64,000 nucleotides of DNA from Pseudomonas_T sp032052615 (GTDB lineage Bacteria; Pseudomonadota; Gammaproteobacteria; Pseudomonadales; Pseudomonadaceae). The stretch covers positions 310,001-374,000 of the forward strand of contig DAMBWF010000001.1 of the NCBI GenBank assembly GCA_032052615.1, written 5' to 3'. The notes under the pieces are model-generated. The model saw nothing but the letters and a program-made list of their open reading frames with translations. It did no database searches and had not been told where the DNA came from. This document shows, piece by piece, positions 17,442-24,925 of this stretch. How positions within the stretch are numbered: position 1 is the stretch's first letter; every line of letters starts with the position of its first letter. Both the position numbers and the translations under genes were made by a program.

Positions 17442-17955
17442 TCGTCCCGTCGGTGAGCAGGTAGTCGAGCGCGAGGCTGGAGGTAACTAGGTCGGCCTCA
17501 TCGGATACCGGCACGATTTCGAGGCCGTGGCGGTATTCTTTGCCGGCTGTCGGCCCGCTGCGTGCCGTCTTCCTGCTGCATCGGTCTTGGATGGGCCGGC
17601 TTCGGGCGATTCGGTGCCATCGTCAGCGAATCGCCCGCACGGCGGACGGGTGCGGTCGGTAGGCGGTTAGGTTCAAAGGCGAGCGGCCTGCCCGTCGACC
17701 TTCCTTTCGCTTGGAAGAAACCGCCGTTCCAGACCCGCGGCGGCTGGTCCGCTTGCGTGCCACGGTGGGGCGGGCGTATGGTCGGCCTCGGTTCCGGTGG
17801 GCTAGGCACGACTGAACAGATCGTCCACCTCCGGAGTCTTGTGTCACGCTCGGGATCGCGGCTCGTCCTTTCACGCGGCGCCGCCGTCGCTCCACCCGTA
17901 CGAAACCCAGCCTGGAGTCGGCTGGATGCCCATTGGCGACAGCGAGGAGAACGGA
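17442..17955. other. Intergenic region without a recognised gene
   Basis: About 510 bases at the left end of the accessory stretch after guaA. Long open frames on both strands have Arg/Pro-rich translations and match nothing. On the minus strand, 17440-17560 encodes a short stretch that looks protein-like (YRHGLEIVPVSDEADL) but lies between stops without a start; it could be a gene remnant. No promoter or terminator was identified apart from an RBS (GAGGAG) for the next gene at about 17943. Confidence 0.4.
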
Positions 17956-18360
17956 ATGCCACCTGCAATCGCGTCCATCCTGGAACACCCCACCACCTTC
18001 ATCGTCGCGCGAGTCGTGCTCACCACGCTTTTCTGGAGCGAAGTCATTTTCGGGACATTGAAGTTTCGGGGCTTCGTCGCCGCCGTCGAGCGTGTTTCCC
18101 TGCCGTTCCCGACGTTCGTCGCCGCCGCCACGATCGTCTATCAACTGATCGGCTCCGCCCTGATCATCACCAACTATGACCAACTAGGCTGGCTGGGCGC
18201 CGCCATGCTGGCGGTGTTCACCTTGTTGACGATTCCCTATGGGCACGCCTTCTGGAAGTTCGAGGAGCCGCGTCGGACCCAGGAATTCCATTTCGTCCTC
18301 GAGCACATCACGGTGGTGGGCGGGCTGTTGCTGGTCGCCATTCTGCTGACGCGGGCCTGA
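17956..18360 (+). CDS. DoxX-like small integral membrane protein
   Basis: 134 residues with four predicted membrane helices (starting ASILEHPTTFIVARVVL and ending VVGGLLLVAILLTRA). The hydrophobicity pattern and the central GHAFWKFEEP segment resemble DoxX/DoxD-family inner-membrane proteins, whose biochemical role is mostly unknown. The start is the ATG at 17956, because GAGGAG lies 8 bases upstream; an upstream in-frame ATG would add a hydrophilic, non-conserved leader. It stands alone in a gene-poor stretch. Confidence 0.72.
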   Translation: MPPAIASILEHPTTFIVARVVLTTLFWSEVIFGTLKFRGFVAAVERVSLPFPTFVAAATIVYQLIGSALIITNYDQLGWLGAAMLAVFTLLTIPYGHAFWKFEEPRRTQEFHFVLEHITVVGGLLLVAILLTRA

Positions 18361-18761
18361 TCGATGCCCCAGGCGTTCGGCGGCTGCGTGCCGTCCGGCG
18401 CCCAAGGCGGACTTTCTTCTCGACTCCCTTCGACGTCGCCCCCAGCCGGGCAGGGCGCTCAGTCCAGGCGGACACCGGCAGGCTCGCGTGCGCCTTCGCC
18501 GTATCCGATACGAGGCGTGGGGACCTCTGTGTTCGCTCGCCATAGCCGGGCGAGTCGATCCCTGGCCCTTGATTCGCCCCCCGGTGGCGGGCCGATGAGC
18601 CGCCCACCTCGCCTCGGGCGAGGCGGGGTCGATGTGGCCGAAGTGACGCTGTCGAGGGAGCCGCTATCGGAAAAGGCGCGTCGCGCGGCGCCTGCCGCGC
18701 CGAGCCGGCTGCCGCTCGGGCGTCCGGGCGGCGGAGTCGGAAGGGCGCCTGACGGTGCCGG
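18361..18761. other. Intergenic region without a recognised gene
   Basis: About 400 bases of very GC-rich DNA between two convergent genes (DoxX-like + and DUF3806-like -). The open frames have Arg/Ala/Pro-rich composition and no similarity to known proteins. No terminator hairpin with a T-run was found. Confidence 0.4.
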
Positions 18762-19250
18762 CTACCCCCGGGGCACGATGCGTTGGATGTTGTGCACCAG
18801 GTTGACGTAGCCGCGCGGTTCGAGCGGTGGGATGAGGTCGGTGCCGATCACGGCGAGCGAGGCGCCGATCTTCACTTCGTCGTCGCCGGACAGGCATTCG
18901 TGGATGTGGGCGAACGGCAGGATCATCAGGGCGCGGTCGGGGGAAACCACGGCCCGGCCGACCCAGTCGTCGAACGCATGGAAGGTCAGGTCGACCCAGT
19001 GCCAGCCGTGGGCCTGGACCATCGCGTTGCCCCAGGCGATGCCGAAGGCGTAGATCAGGTCATCCTCGTCCAGGGTGTCTACCGTCGGGGCCGCCCCGGA
19101 GCGCTGCCAGTGGTCGACGGCCTGGTCGATGGCGTCGAGCGAGGCGACGCCACCGGGCAGGCGCGGGGCGATGGCATCGAGGACCTCGGTACAGAGGCCG
19201 GCGAGCCGGGACAGGTCGTCGGCGTCGATGAGCGTTTCGCTGATGTTCAT
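18762..19250 (-). CDS. Conserved hypothetical protein, DUF3806-like
   Basis: 162 residues, acidic, no signal peptide. The central segment (about 66-120: IYAFGIAWGNAMVQAHGW, then a strand pair and PDRALMILPFAHIHECLSG) resembles DUF3806 proteins in Gram-negatives, which also pair a GxxLGxxxVxxxGWxW helix with a strand ending in LMxxPF. It ends YVNLVHNIQRIVPRG. Probably cytosolic; function unknown. It is monocistronic and opposite to its neighbours. Confidence 0.6.
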   Translation of the reverse strand: MNISETLIDADDLSRLAGLCTEVLDAIAPRLPGGVASLDAIDQAVDHWQRSGAAPTVDTLDEDDLIYAFGIAWGNAMVQAHGWHWVDLTFHAFDDWVGRAVVSPDRALMILPFAHIHECLSGDDEVKIGASLAVIGTDLIPPLEPRGYVNLVHNIQRIVPRG

Positions 19251-19765
19251 GGGTACCTGCTGCTAAAGGCGCGTCGGGCGCCATGGACCCCCCGTGGCTT
19301 GGGGAGCCGGCGGGGCTGGGGGCGCCCGTCGAAGCGCGGACGGATACGACCCTACGCGATATCGCCGACGAGGTCGAACGATGTGCCTTGCCATCGCCCC
19401 GAGACCACGCGATCGGTTCGGCCGATGAGCCGCAGGGCGCGGAGCGGCCTGACGACGCCGTGTCGCGGCCGTCCCCCCTGGGCGGGATCGCTCCGGCGTC
19501 GCCAAGGCGCCGCTCGTCGCGCTCGATTCCGCTTGCACGCTGTCTTGTTTCGTCTACAGTCGTGCCGGCGCACGCTTGGAGGCGGGGTAACCCCTTGAGC
19601 TTCCGGCATTTCTCCCTGGCAGAGCCCTGGCGACGCGGCGGCCGAGCGGCCCGGCGGCTCCGGTTCACGGCTGGGTGACGGAAGCGAGTGCCTCCCGCCT
19701 GGGCCGTCCAGCGGCGAGACGGCGAGACGGCGAGCGATGGCGAAACAGGGGTAAAGGGGCCGGAT
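19251..19765. other. Spacer upstream of the glycerol-phosphate-type cluster
   Basis: About 515 bases without a recognised gene. A weak possible sigma-70 pair, TTGCAC (19533-19538) and TACAGT (19555-19560) with 16-base spacing, faces the cytidylyltransferase gene. Just before that gene lies a short tandem repeat (GCGAGACG repeated, near 19712-19740). The frames here are low-complexity and not convincing as coding. Confidence 0.35.
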
Positions 19766-21256
19766 ATGCTGGGTGTGATTCTTGCTGCTGGGGTCGGTTC
19801 GCGCCTGCGCCCCATGACCAATGCCAAGCCGAAGTGCCTGGTGACCACCGCCGGAAAGCCGATCCTGCACTACCAGATCGACGCCTACCGCCAGGCGGGC
19901 ATCGAGCGGGTGATCATCGTGGTGGGCTACGAAGGCCAGGCGATCCGCGACTTCTGCAAGCACATCAAGGGCATCGGCATCACCATCGTCGAAAACCCCG
20001 ATTACGAAACCACCAACAACATGTACTCCTTGTACCTGTGCCGGGAGCAGGTGCGGGGCCATGCGTTCATCCTGAACAACGCGGACCTGAGCATCGATGC
20101 CCGGATCGTCGCCCGGCTGCTGGCGCACCCCTCGGCCGATGCGGTGGCGGTGGACACTTCGTTCTACGACGAGGAATCGATGAAGGTCACGGTCAACGCC
20201 GAGGGCCTCATCGACGACATCGCCAAAGGCATCGCCCAGGCCGACTGTTTCGCCAGCTCCATCGATTTCTACAAGTTCTCCGCACACTCGTCCCGCGTCC
20301 TCTTCGAGGAAATCGAGCGGATCATCGGGCACGAGGGCAACCTCAAGGATTGGACCGAGGTGGCGATGCAGCGCCTGTTCCGCGCCGGCCAGTTGAGGGT
20401 CCCGCCTTGCGACATCGCCGGCCTGGCCTGGGTGGAGGTGGACAATTACCGGGACCTCGCCCTGTCCGACCGGGTGTTTTCCCGGCTGGACGAGCGCCTG
20501 GAACACATCGATACGGTCCTGCTGGATCTGGACGGGACGCTCTATGTGGGCCGCGAGGCGATTCCCGGGGCGCCCCAGGCCGTCGCGCGGTTGCAGGCCC
20601 AAGGCAAGCGGGTGTATTTCCTCAGCAACAATTCTTCCAAGGACAAGCCCGATTACGTGGCGGCCCTGGGCGCCATTGGCATCCCTTGCGGCGCCGAGCA
20701 GATCGCGCTGTCCACCGACGCGCTGGTGGACTACCTGCAGGCCGCCGGGGTGGAGAAGCTTCACGTGCTCGGGACGCGCAGCTTCCGGACGCGGCTGGCC
20801 GAGGCGGGCTTCCAGGTCGACGCCGGGGAGCCGGAGTACGTGGTGGTGGGCTACGACACGGAACTCGACTACCGCAAGCTGACGGCCGCCTGCCGGCACA
20901 TCAACGCCGGCACCGATATCCTGGCCACTCATGGCGACATCTTCTGCCCCTCGGAGCATGGCCCGATCCCGGATATCGGCGCGATGCTGGCGATGATCGA
21001 GGCCACCACCGGCAAGAAGCCGAAGAAAGTCTTCGGCAAGCCCAGCGAGGAAATGGTGCGGCCGCTGATCCGCCGCTACGGGCTCGATCCGGCGCGGACG
21101 CTGCTGGTGGGCGACCGCCTGCAGACGGACATTCGCATGGCTCGCGCCCTGGGGTGCCAGGGGATGCTGGTGCTGTCCGGCGCCACCACTCGCGACCAGT
21201 TGGAGGAGGCGGACATCATGCCGGACTTCGTTCTCGACTCCCTCGGCGACCTGTGA
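19766..21256 (+). CDS. Bifunctional nucleotidyltransferase (LicC-like) / HAD-IIA phosphatase fusion
   Basis: 496 residues in two enzyme domains. Residues 1-about 240 form a sugar/polyol-phosphate nucleotidyltransferase: MLGVILAAGVGSRLRPMT, KPKCLV, and the LicC-type NNMYSLYL (84-91) followed by the metal-binding NNAD (104-107). Residues about 246-496 form a HAD-IIA (NagD-type) phosphatase: motif I LLDLDGTLYVG (Asp254), motif II SNNSSKD, motif III Lys in VFGKPSEEM, motif IV VGDRLQTDIRMA. All HAD motifs are intact. By analogy with LicC and with the TagB/TagF-like gene two positions downstream, the first domain probably makes a CDP-linked small alcohol such as CDP-glycerol. The phosphatase may trim a glycerol or triose phosphate. 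The start at 19766 directly precedes the Rossmann-like strand. Substrates are inference. Confidence 0.82.
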   Translation: MLGVILAAGVGSRLRPMTNAKPKCLVTTAGKPILHYQIDAYRQAGIERVIIVVGYEGQAIRDFCKHIKGIGITIVENPDYETTNNMYSLYLCREQVRGHAFILNNADLSIDARIVARLLAHPSADAVAVDTSFYDEESMKVTVNAEGLIDDIAKGIAQADCFASSIDFYKFSAHSSRVLFEEIERIIGHEGNLKDWTEVAMQRLFRAGQLRVPPCDIAGLAWVEVDNYRDLALSDRVFSRLDERLEHIDTVLLDLDGTLYVGREAIPGAPQAVARLQAQGKRVYFLSNNSSKDKPDYVAALGAIGIPCGAEQIALSTDALVDYLQAAGVEKLHVLGTRSFRTRLAEAGFQVDAGEPEYVVVGYDTELDYRKLTAACRHINAGTDILATHGDIFCPSEHGPIPDIGAMLAMIEATTGKKPKKVFGKPSEEMVRPLIRRYGLDPARTLLVGDRLQTDIRMARALGCQGMLVLSGATTRDQLEEADIMPDFVLDSLGDL

Positions 21257-21280
21257 CGCGAGCGCCGATGCGGGATCGCC

Positions 21281-22567
21281 GTGGCGCCTAGGCCCGCCGC
21301 CGGAAAGGCGCCTCGCCTCGCCGGGCTGCTGGGCCACCGGGTGACCCGCAACGCCCTGGCGCTGGGTAGTGTGCAGGTGGCCAACTACCTGGTACCGCTC
21401 CTGCTGCTGCCGTTCCTTACCCGCCAGTTGGGCATGGCCACGTTCGGCACGGTGGCCGTCGTGCTGGCGGCGATCCAGATGGCCTTCGTGGTTACCGACT
21501 ATGGATTTTCCCTGTCCGCCACCCTGGAGGTGTCGCGTCACCGCGACGACCGCGACCGGGTGAACCGCACGATCGGCGCGGTGTTCGTCGCCAAGGGGCT
21601 GCTGATCGGAGCCCTCGTCGCGGCGCTGGGGCTGACGCTGCTGGTTCACGAGCCGCTGTGGGCCTATCGGGCCTATGGCGGCGCGGCGCTGCTCTGCGTG
21701 ATCGCCCAGGCGTTCCAGCCGGCCTGGCTCTTTCAGGGGATCGAGCGCATGCGGGCCCTGGCCGCCTGCCTGGTGGTCGGCAAGTGCCTGTACGCCGGGC
21801 TGGTCCTGCTGCTGGTGCGAACGCCGGAGGACGGCCCGGGGGTGGTGTTCTGCTGGGGCGTGGCCCAAGGGACGGCAACGCTGCTGAGCCTGTGGCTCAT
21901 GAGCCGCCAGGGCTACCGGGGCGCGCGGCCCTCGGCCCGCGCGGTCGCCGATACCCTGCGGGCCGGCGCGGGCTTCTTTCTCTCACGCCTGGCCGTTGCC
22001 CTGTACACCTCGGCCAACAGCCTGTTCCTCGGCTTCCAGGGACCTCTCGGCGTGGCCCTGTACGCGGTGTGCGAGCAGGTGTACAAGGCGGGCCAGAGCG
22101 TCACCGCCCCGCTGACGGCGGCTTTGTTCCCCTATATGGCGCGACGCCGCGACTGGGGGTTCTTTTTTCGCGCGACGGGCTTGGCGGGGCTGGCCCTGGC
22201 GCTGGGCTGCCTGATCGTGGGTGGCTGGGCCGGCCCGCTGCTGGCCTTGGCGTTCGGCGAGGAGTACCGGGCGGCGGCACCGGTGCTGCGGGTTTTTCTT
22301 TGCACGGTGCTGGTGAATTATCTGGCCGTGGCGTTCGGCTATTCGGCTTATGCCGCGCTGGGGCGGGTCGGCGTGGCCAATGTCACGGTGATACTGGGAG
22401 GCACGATGCACGTCGGGTTGTTGGCGGGATTGTACGGGCTGGAGCGGGCCACGCCGCTCAACGTGGCGCTTGCCACGCTGTTCACCGAGACCCTGGTGAT
22501 GACGCTGCGGGTCGCCGGCGTGGTCTGGCTGCGCCGCCGGCAGGCGGATCGGGAGGCGGCGCCATGA
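21281..22567 (+). CDS. Oligosaccharide flippase family membrane protein (Wzx-like)
   Basis: 428 residues with about 12 hydrophobic helices, beginning RNALALGSVQVANYLVPLLL and including LPFLTRQLGMATFGTVAVVL, the N-terminal signature of the polysaccharide biosynthesis/RfbX flippase family. It probably moves a lipid-linked glycan across the inner membrane. It starts with GTG at 21281, 24 bases after the fusion enzyme. The stop overlaps the next start (ATGA), so the three genes form one operon. Confidence 0.85.
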   Translation: MAPRPAAGKAPRLAGLLGHRVTRNALALGSVQVANYLVPLLLLPFLTRQLGMATFGTVAVVLAAIQMAFVVTDYGFSLSATLEVSRHRDDRDRVNRTIGAVFVAKGLLIGALVAALGLTLLVHEPLWAYRAYGGAALLCVIAQAFQPAWLFQGIERMRALAACLVVGKCLYAGLVLLLVRTPEDGPGVVFCWGVAQGTATLLSLWLMSRQGYRGARPSARAVADTLRAGAGFFLSRLAVALYTSANSLFLGFQGPLGVALYAVCEQVYKAGQSVTAPLTAALFPYMARRRDWGFFFRATGLAGLALALGCLIVGGWAGPLLALAFGEEYRAAAPVLRVFLCTVLVNYLAVAFGYSAYAALGRVGVANVTVILGGTMHVGLLAGLYGLERATPLNVALATLFTETLVMTLRVAGVVWLRRRQADREAAP

Positions 22568-23781
22568 CGGCCCAGCGGCTCCTCAAGTTCATGGCCTGCC
22601 TGGCGCAGCGCCCCCTCTGGACCTTGAGCGCGCTGGTGCCGAGGCGGCCGGACCTGTGGGTGTTCGGTGCCTGGCGAGGGCGGGCGTACAGCGACAACCC
22701 CAAATACCTGTACGAGCACGTCCGGCGCCATCGGCCGGCCATCCAGGCGGTGTGGATCACCCGCTCGCGGGCGCTCTGCGCCAGCCTGCGCGGCGCCTCC
22801 GTGAACGCCCATTTCCACCTGAGCCCGGCGGGGCTGTACTACCAGTTGCGGGCCGGCGCGGTGTTCTTCACCCATACCCTGGAGGGGGACTTCCTCGGCG
22901 CGGCGGTGGGGCGCGGCGCCTACACCTGCCAGTTGTGGCACGGAACGCCGTTGAAGCGAATTCTCTGGGACGATCCCGAGCACAAGGCCAGCGAGGAGAG
23001 CGCCTTCCGGCGGGCCGCGACGCGGCTGTTCCCCTGGCTGCGCAACCGCTGGAGCCTGGTGGTGGCGCCCTCGCGACCGGTTGCCCGGCTCCTGGCGGGA
23101 GCGTTCAGGGAAACGCCGGTGGCCGTGACCGGCTACCCGCGCACCGACGGCATCGTGGCCGGGACGGTGTCCGCCACGCCCCGGCCGATCCGCCGCGCGA
23201 TCTACATGCCGACCTTTCGCGGCTCCGCCTGCACGGCCGGGAGCGACGAGGCGATCGATGCGCTGTTCGAGGCTGCCGGGTTCGACGTGGAGCGCCTGGA
23301 CGCGACCTGCGACAGGCTTGGCCTGGAACTGGTCATCCGGCTCCACCCCTCCAACCGGCCGAAGGCCGCCCTGCGCGAGCGGATCGACCGGGCAAGGCGC
23401 ATTCGCTTCGATACCGAGGCGGACTTCTATGCCGCCATCAATGCCTACGATGCGCTGATCACCGATTACTCCAGCGTCTTCTACGACTTCCTGCTCACCG
23501 GCAAGCCGGTGATCCACGCCGGTTTCGATGCCCGGCACTACATGCAGGACGCCCGTTCGCTCTACCGGCCCTACGACGAGATCTGCCTGACCCCTGGCCT
23601 GGCGGATTGGGCGGGGGTGATGGCGATCCTGGAGCGTTTCGCCCGCGAGGGGCCGGGGGCGGAGTACGTGCAACGCTACCGCCGCCTGGCCGAGTGGGCC
23701 AACGCGCGCTTCGACGCGCCGTGCTCGGAGAACGTGGCCCGTTATGTGGAGGCACGGCTGGCCCGGCGCGCCGCGTCCTGA
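22564..23781 (+). CDS. CDP-glycerol glycerophosphotransferase family protein (TagB/TagF-like)
   Basis: 405 residues. The N-terminus has the family opening VFGAWRGRAYSDNPKYLYE. The catalytic His is in QLWHGTPLKRI (His126), with RLHPSN and ITDYSSVFYDFLLTGKPVI further on. These are the conserved motifs of the enzymes that transfer glycerol phosphate from CDP-glycerol during teichoic acid and capsule synthesis. It overlaps the flippase stop by four bases. In a Gram-negative this enzyme would decorate or polymerise a surface glycan; the acceptor is unknown. It is the main reason to read the cluster as glycerol-phosphate chemistry rather than phosphocholine. Confidence 0.87.
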   Translation: MTAQRLLKFMACLAQRPLWTLSALVPRRPDLWVFGAWRGRAYSDNPKYLYEHVRRHRPAIQAVWITRSRALCASLRGASVNAHFHLSPAGLYYQLRAGAVFFTHTLEGDFLGAAVGRGAYTCQLWHGTPLKRILWDDPEHKASEESAFRRAATRLFPWLRNRWSLVVAPSRPVARLLAGAFRETPVAVTGYPRTDGIVAGTVSATPRPIRRAIYMPTFRGSACTAGSDEAIDALFEAAGFDVERLDATCDRLGLELVIRLHPSNRPKAALRERIDRARRIRFDTEADFYAAINAYDALITDYSSVFYDFLLTGKPVIHAGFDARHYMQDARSLYRPYDEICLTPGLADWAGVMAILERFAREGPGAEYVQRYRRLAEWANARFDAPCSENVARYVEARLARRAAS

Positions 23782-23837
23782 CGGGTTCCCGAGGCTGCCG
23801 ACGGGCGCGGCGAAGCGTCGCAGTCGCCGCGCTGCTT

Positions 23838-23876
23838 GCGAATGATGTGCAGTTAACCCGGTCGGACCCGTATAAT
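23838..23876 (+). promoter_or_regulatory. Promoter of the iron ABC genes with a weak Fur-like site
   Basis: Perfect TATAAT at 23871-23876 with a poor -35 (TGCAGT, 23848-23853, 17-base spacer). Overlapping the -35, 23838-23856 matches the 19-base Fur consensus at about 10 of 19 positions. The -10 is convincing; Fur control is plausible given the FbpA-type product but weakly supported. Confidence 0.5.
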
Positions 23877-23911
23877 TTCGCGGATACGTCCTGCAGCGAG
23901 AGGAATAGCGA

Positions 23912-24925
23912 ATGACGGCACGTCGGGTAACGGGGTGGGCGCGCAGGTGCGGCGCCGCTCTTCTGGGCCTGGGTCTGCTGGCTTCAAGCGTTCATGCCGA
24001 GCCGGTGACCTTGACCCTGTACAACGGGCAGCACGAGGCGACCGGTCGCGCGGTGGCCGAGGCTTTCCAGGCCAAGACCGGCATCAAGGTGCTGATCCGC
24101 AAGGGCGGCGGTGGCCAGTTGGCCAACCAGATCGCCGAGGAGGGCGCGCGTTCGCCGGCGGACGTGATCTACACCGAGGAGGCGCCGCCCTTGGTCAAGC
24201 TGGCCAGCGCGGGCCTGCTGGCCAAGGTGGACGCCGACACCCTGGCCCAGGTCGACCCGAGCTTCTCCGACTCCCAGGGCCAATGGCTCGGCATCACCTC
24301 CCGGGTTCGCGTGCTGGCCTACAACCCCAAGCTGGTGAGCGAGGCCGAGCTGCCCAAGAGCGTGCTCGATGTGGCGGCGCCGGAGTGGGCCGGCAAGATC
24401 GCCTTCGTGCCCAGCAGCGGCGAGTTCCTCGGCCAGACCGCGGCGGTCATCCGCCTCAACGGCCGCGAGGCCGCCGAGGAGTGGCTGACCGGCCTCAAGG
24501 CGTTCGGCGCCACCTACACCAACAACGTCGTCGCCATGAAGGCCGTGGAGAACGGCGAGATCGGCGCGGCGCTGATCAACAGCTACTACTGGATGGCCCT
24601 GAAGAAAGAGAAGGGCGAGCTCAACTCCAAGCTGCACTACTTCGCCGACGGCGACGCCGGCGGCCTGGCCAGCGTCTCCGGCGCGGCGGTGGTGAAGGCC
24701 AGCAAGCACCCCAAGGAAGCCCAGCAGTTCCTCGCCTTCATGGTCAGCGAGGAGGGCCAGCGGGCGATCCTCAGCCAGTCCGCCGAATACCCGGTGAACA
24801 AGGCGGTGCCAGCCGACCCGTTGCTCAAGCCCTATGACCAGTTGAAACCGCCGGCCCTGAGCGCCGCCGAGATCGGCCTGGCCGAGGACGCCCTGGAGCT
24901 GCAGCGCGAAGTCGGGCTGAACTGA
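23912..24925 (+). CDS. Periplasmic iron(III)-binding protein of an ABC transporter (FbpA/HitA-like)
   Basis: 337 residues with a signal peptide (1-29, ending SSVHA). Ferric-binding protein features: the N-terminal YNGQHE with the metal-ligand His41 (as in FbpA YNGQHK), and the adjacent iron-ligand tyrosines Tyr225-Tyr226 (NSYYWM). It would bind free Fe3+ in the periplasm. An RBS (GAGAGGA) precedes the ATG. The stop overlaps the permease start by one base. It is the first gene of a two-gene operon that lacks the ATPase subunit. Confidence 0.9.
   Translation: MTARRVTGWARRCGAALLGLGLLASSVHAEPVTLTLYNGQHEATGRAVAEAFQAKTGIKVLIRKGGGGQLANQIAEEGARSPADVIYTEEAPPLVKLASAGLLAKVDADTLAQVDPSFSDSQGQWLGITSRVRVLAYNPKLVSEAELPKSVLDVAAPEWAGKIAFVPSSGEFLGQTAAVIRLNGREAAEEWLTGLKAFGATYTNNVVAMKAVENGEIGAALINSYYWMALKKEKGELNSKLHYFADGDAGGLASVSGAAVVKASKHPKEAQQFLAFMVSEEGQRAILSQSAEYPVNKAVPADPLLKPYDQLKPPALSAAEIGLAEDALELQREVGLN

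Noticed and set aside
17440..17640. Protein-like minus-strand stretch after guaA (YRHGLEIVPVSDEADL)
   Set aside because: It has no start, is bounded by stops, and matches no family I can name; it may be chance or a gene remnant.
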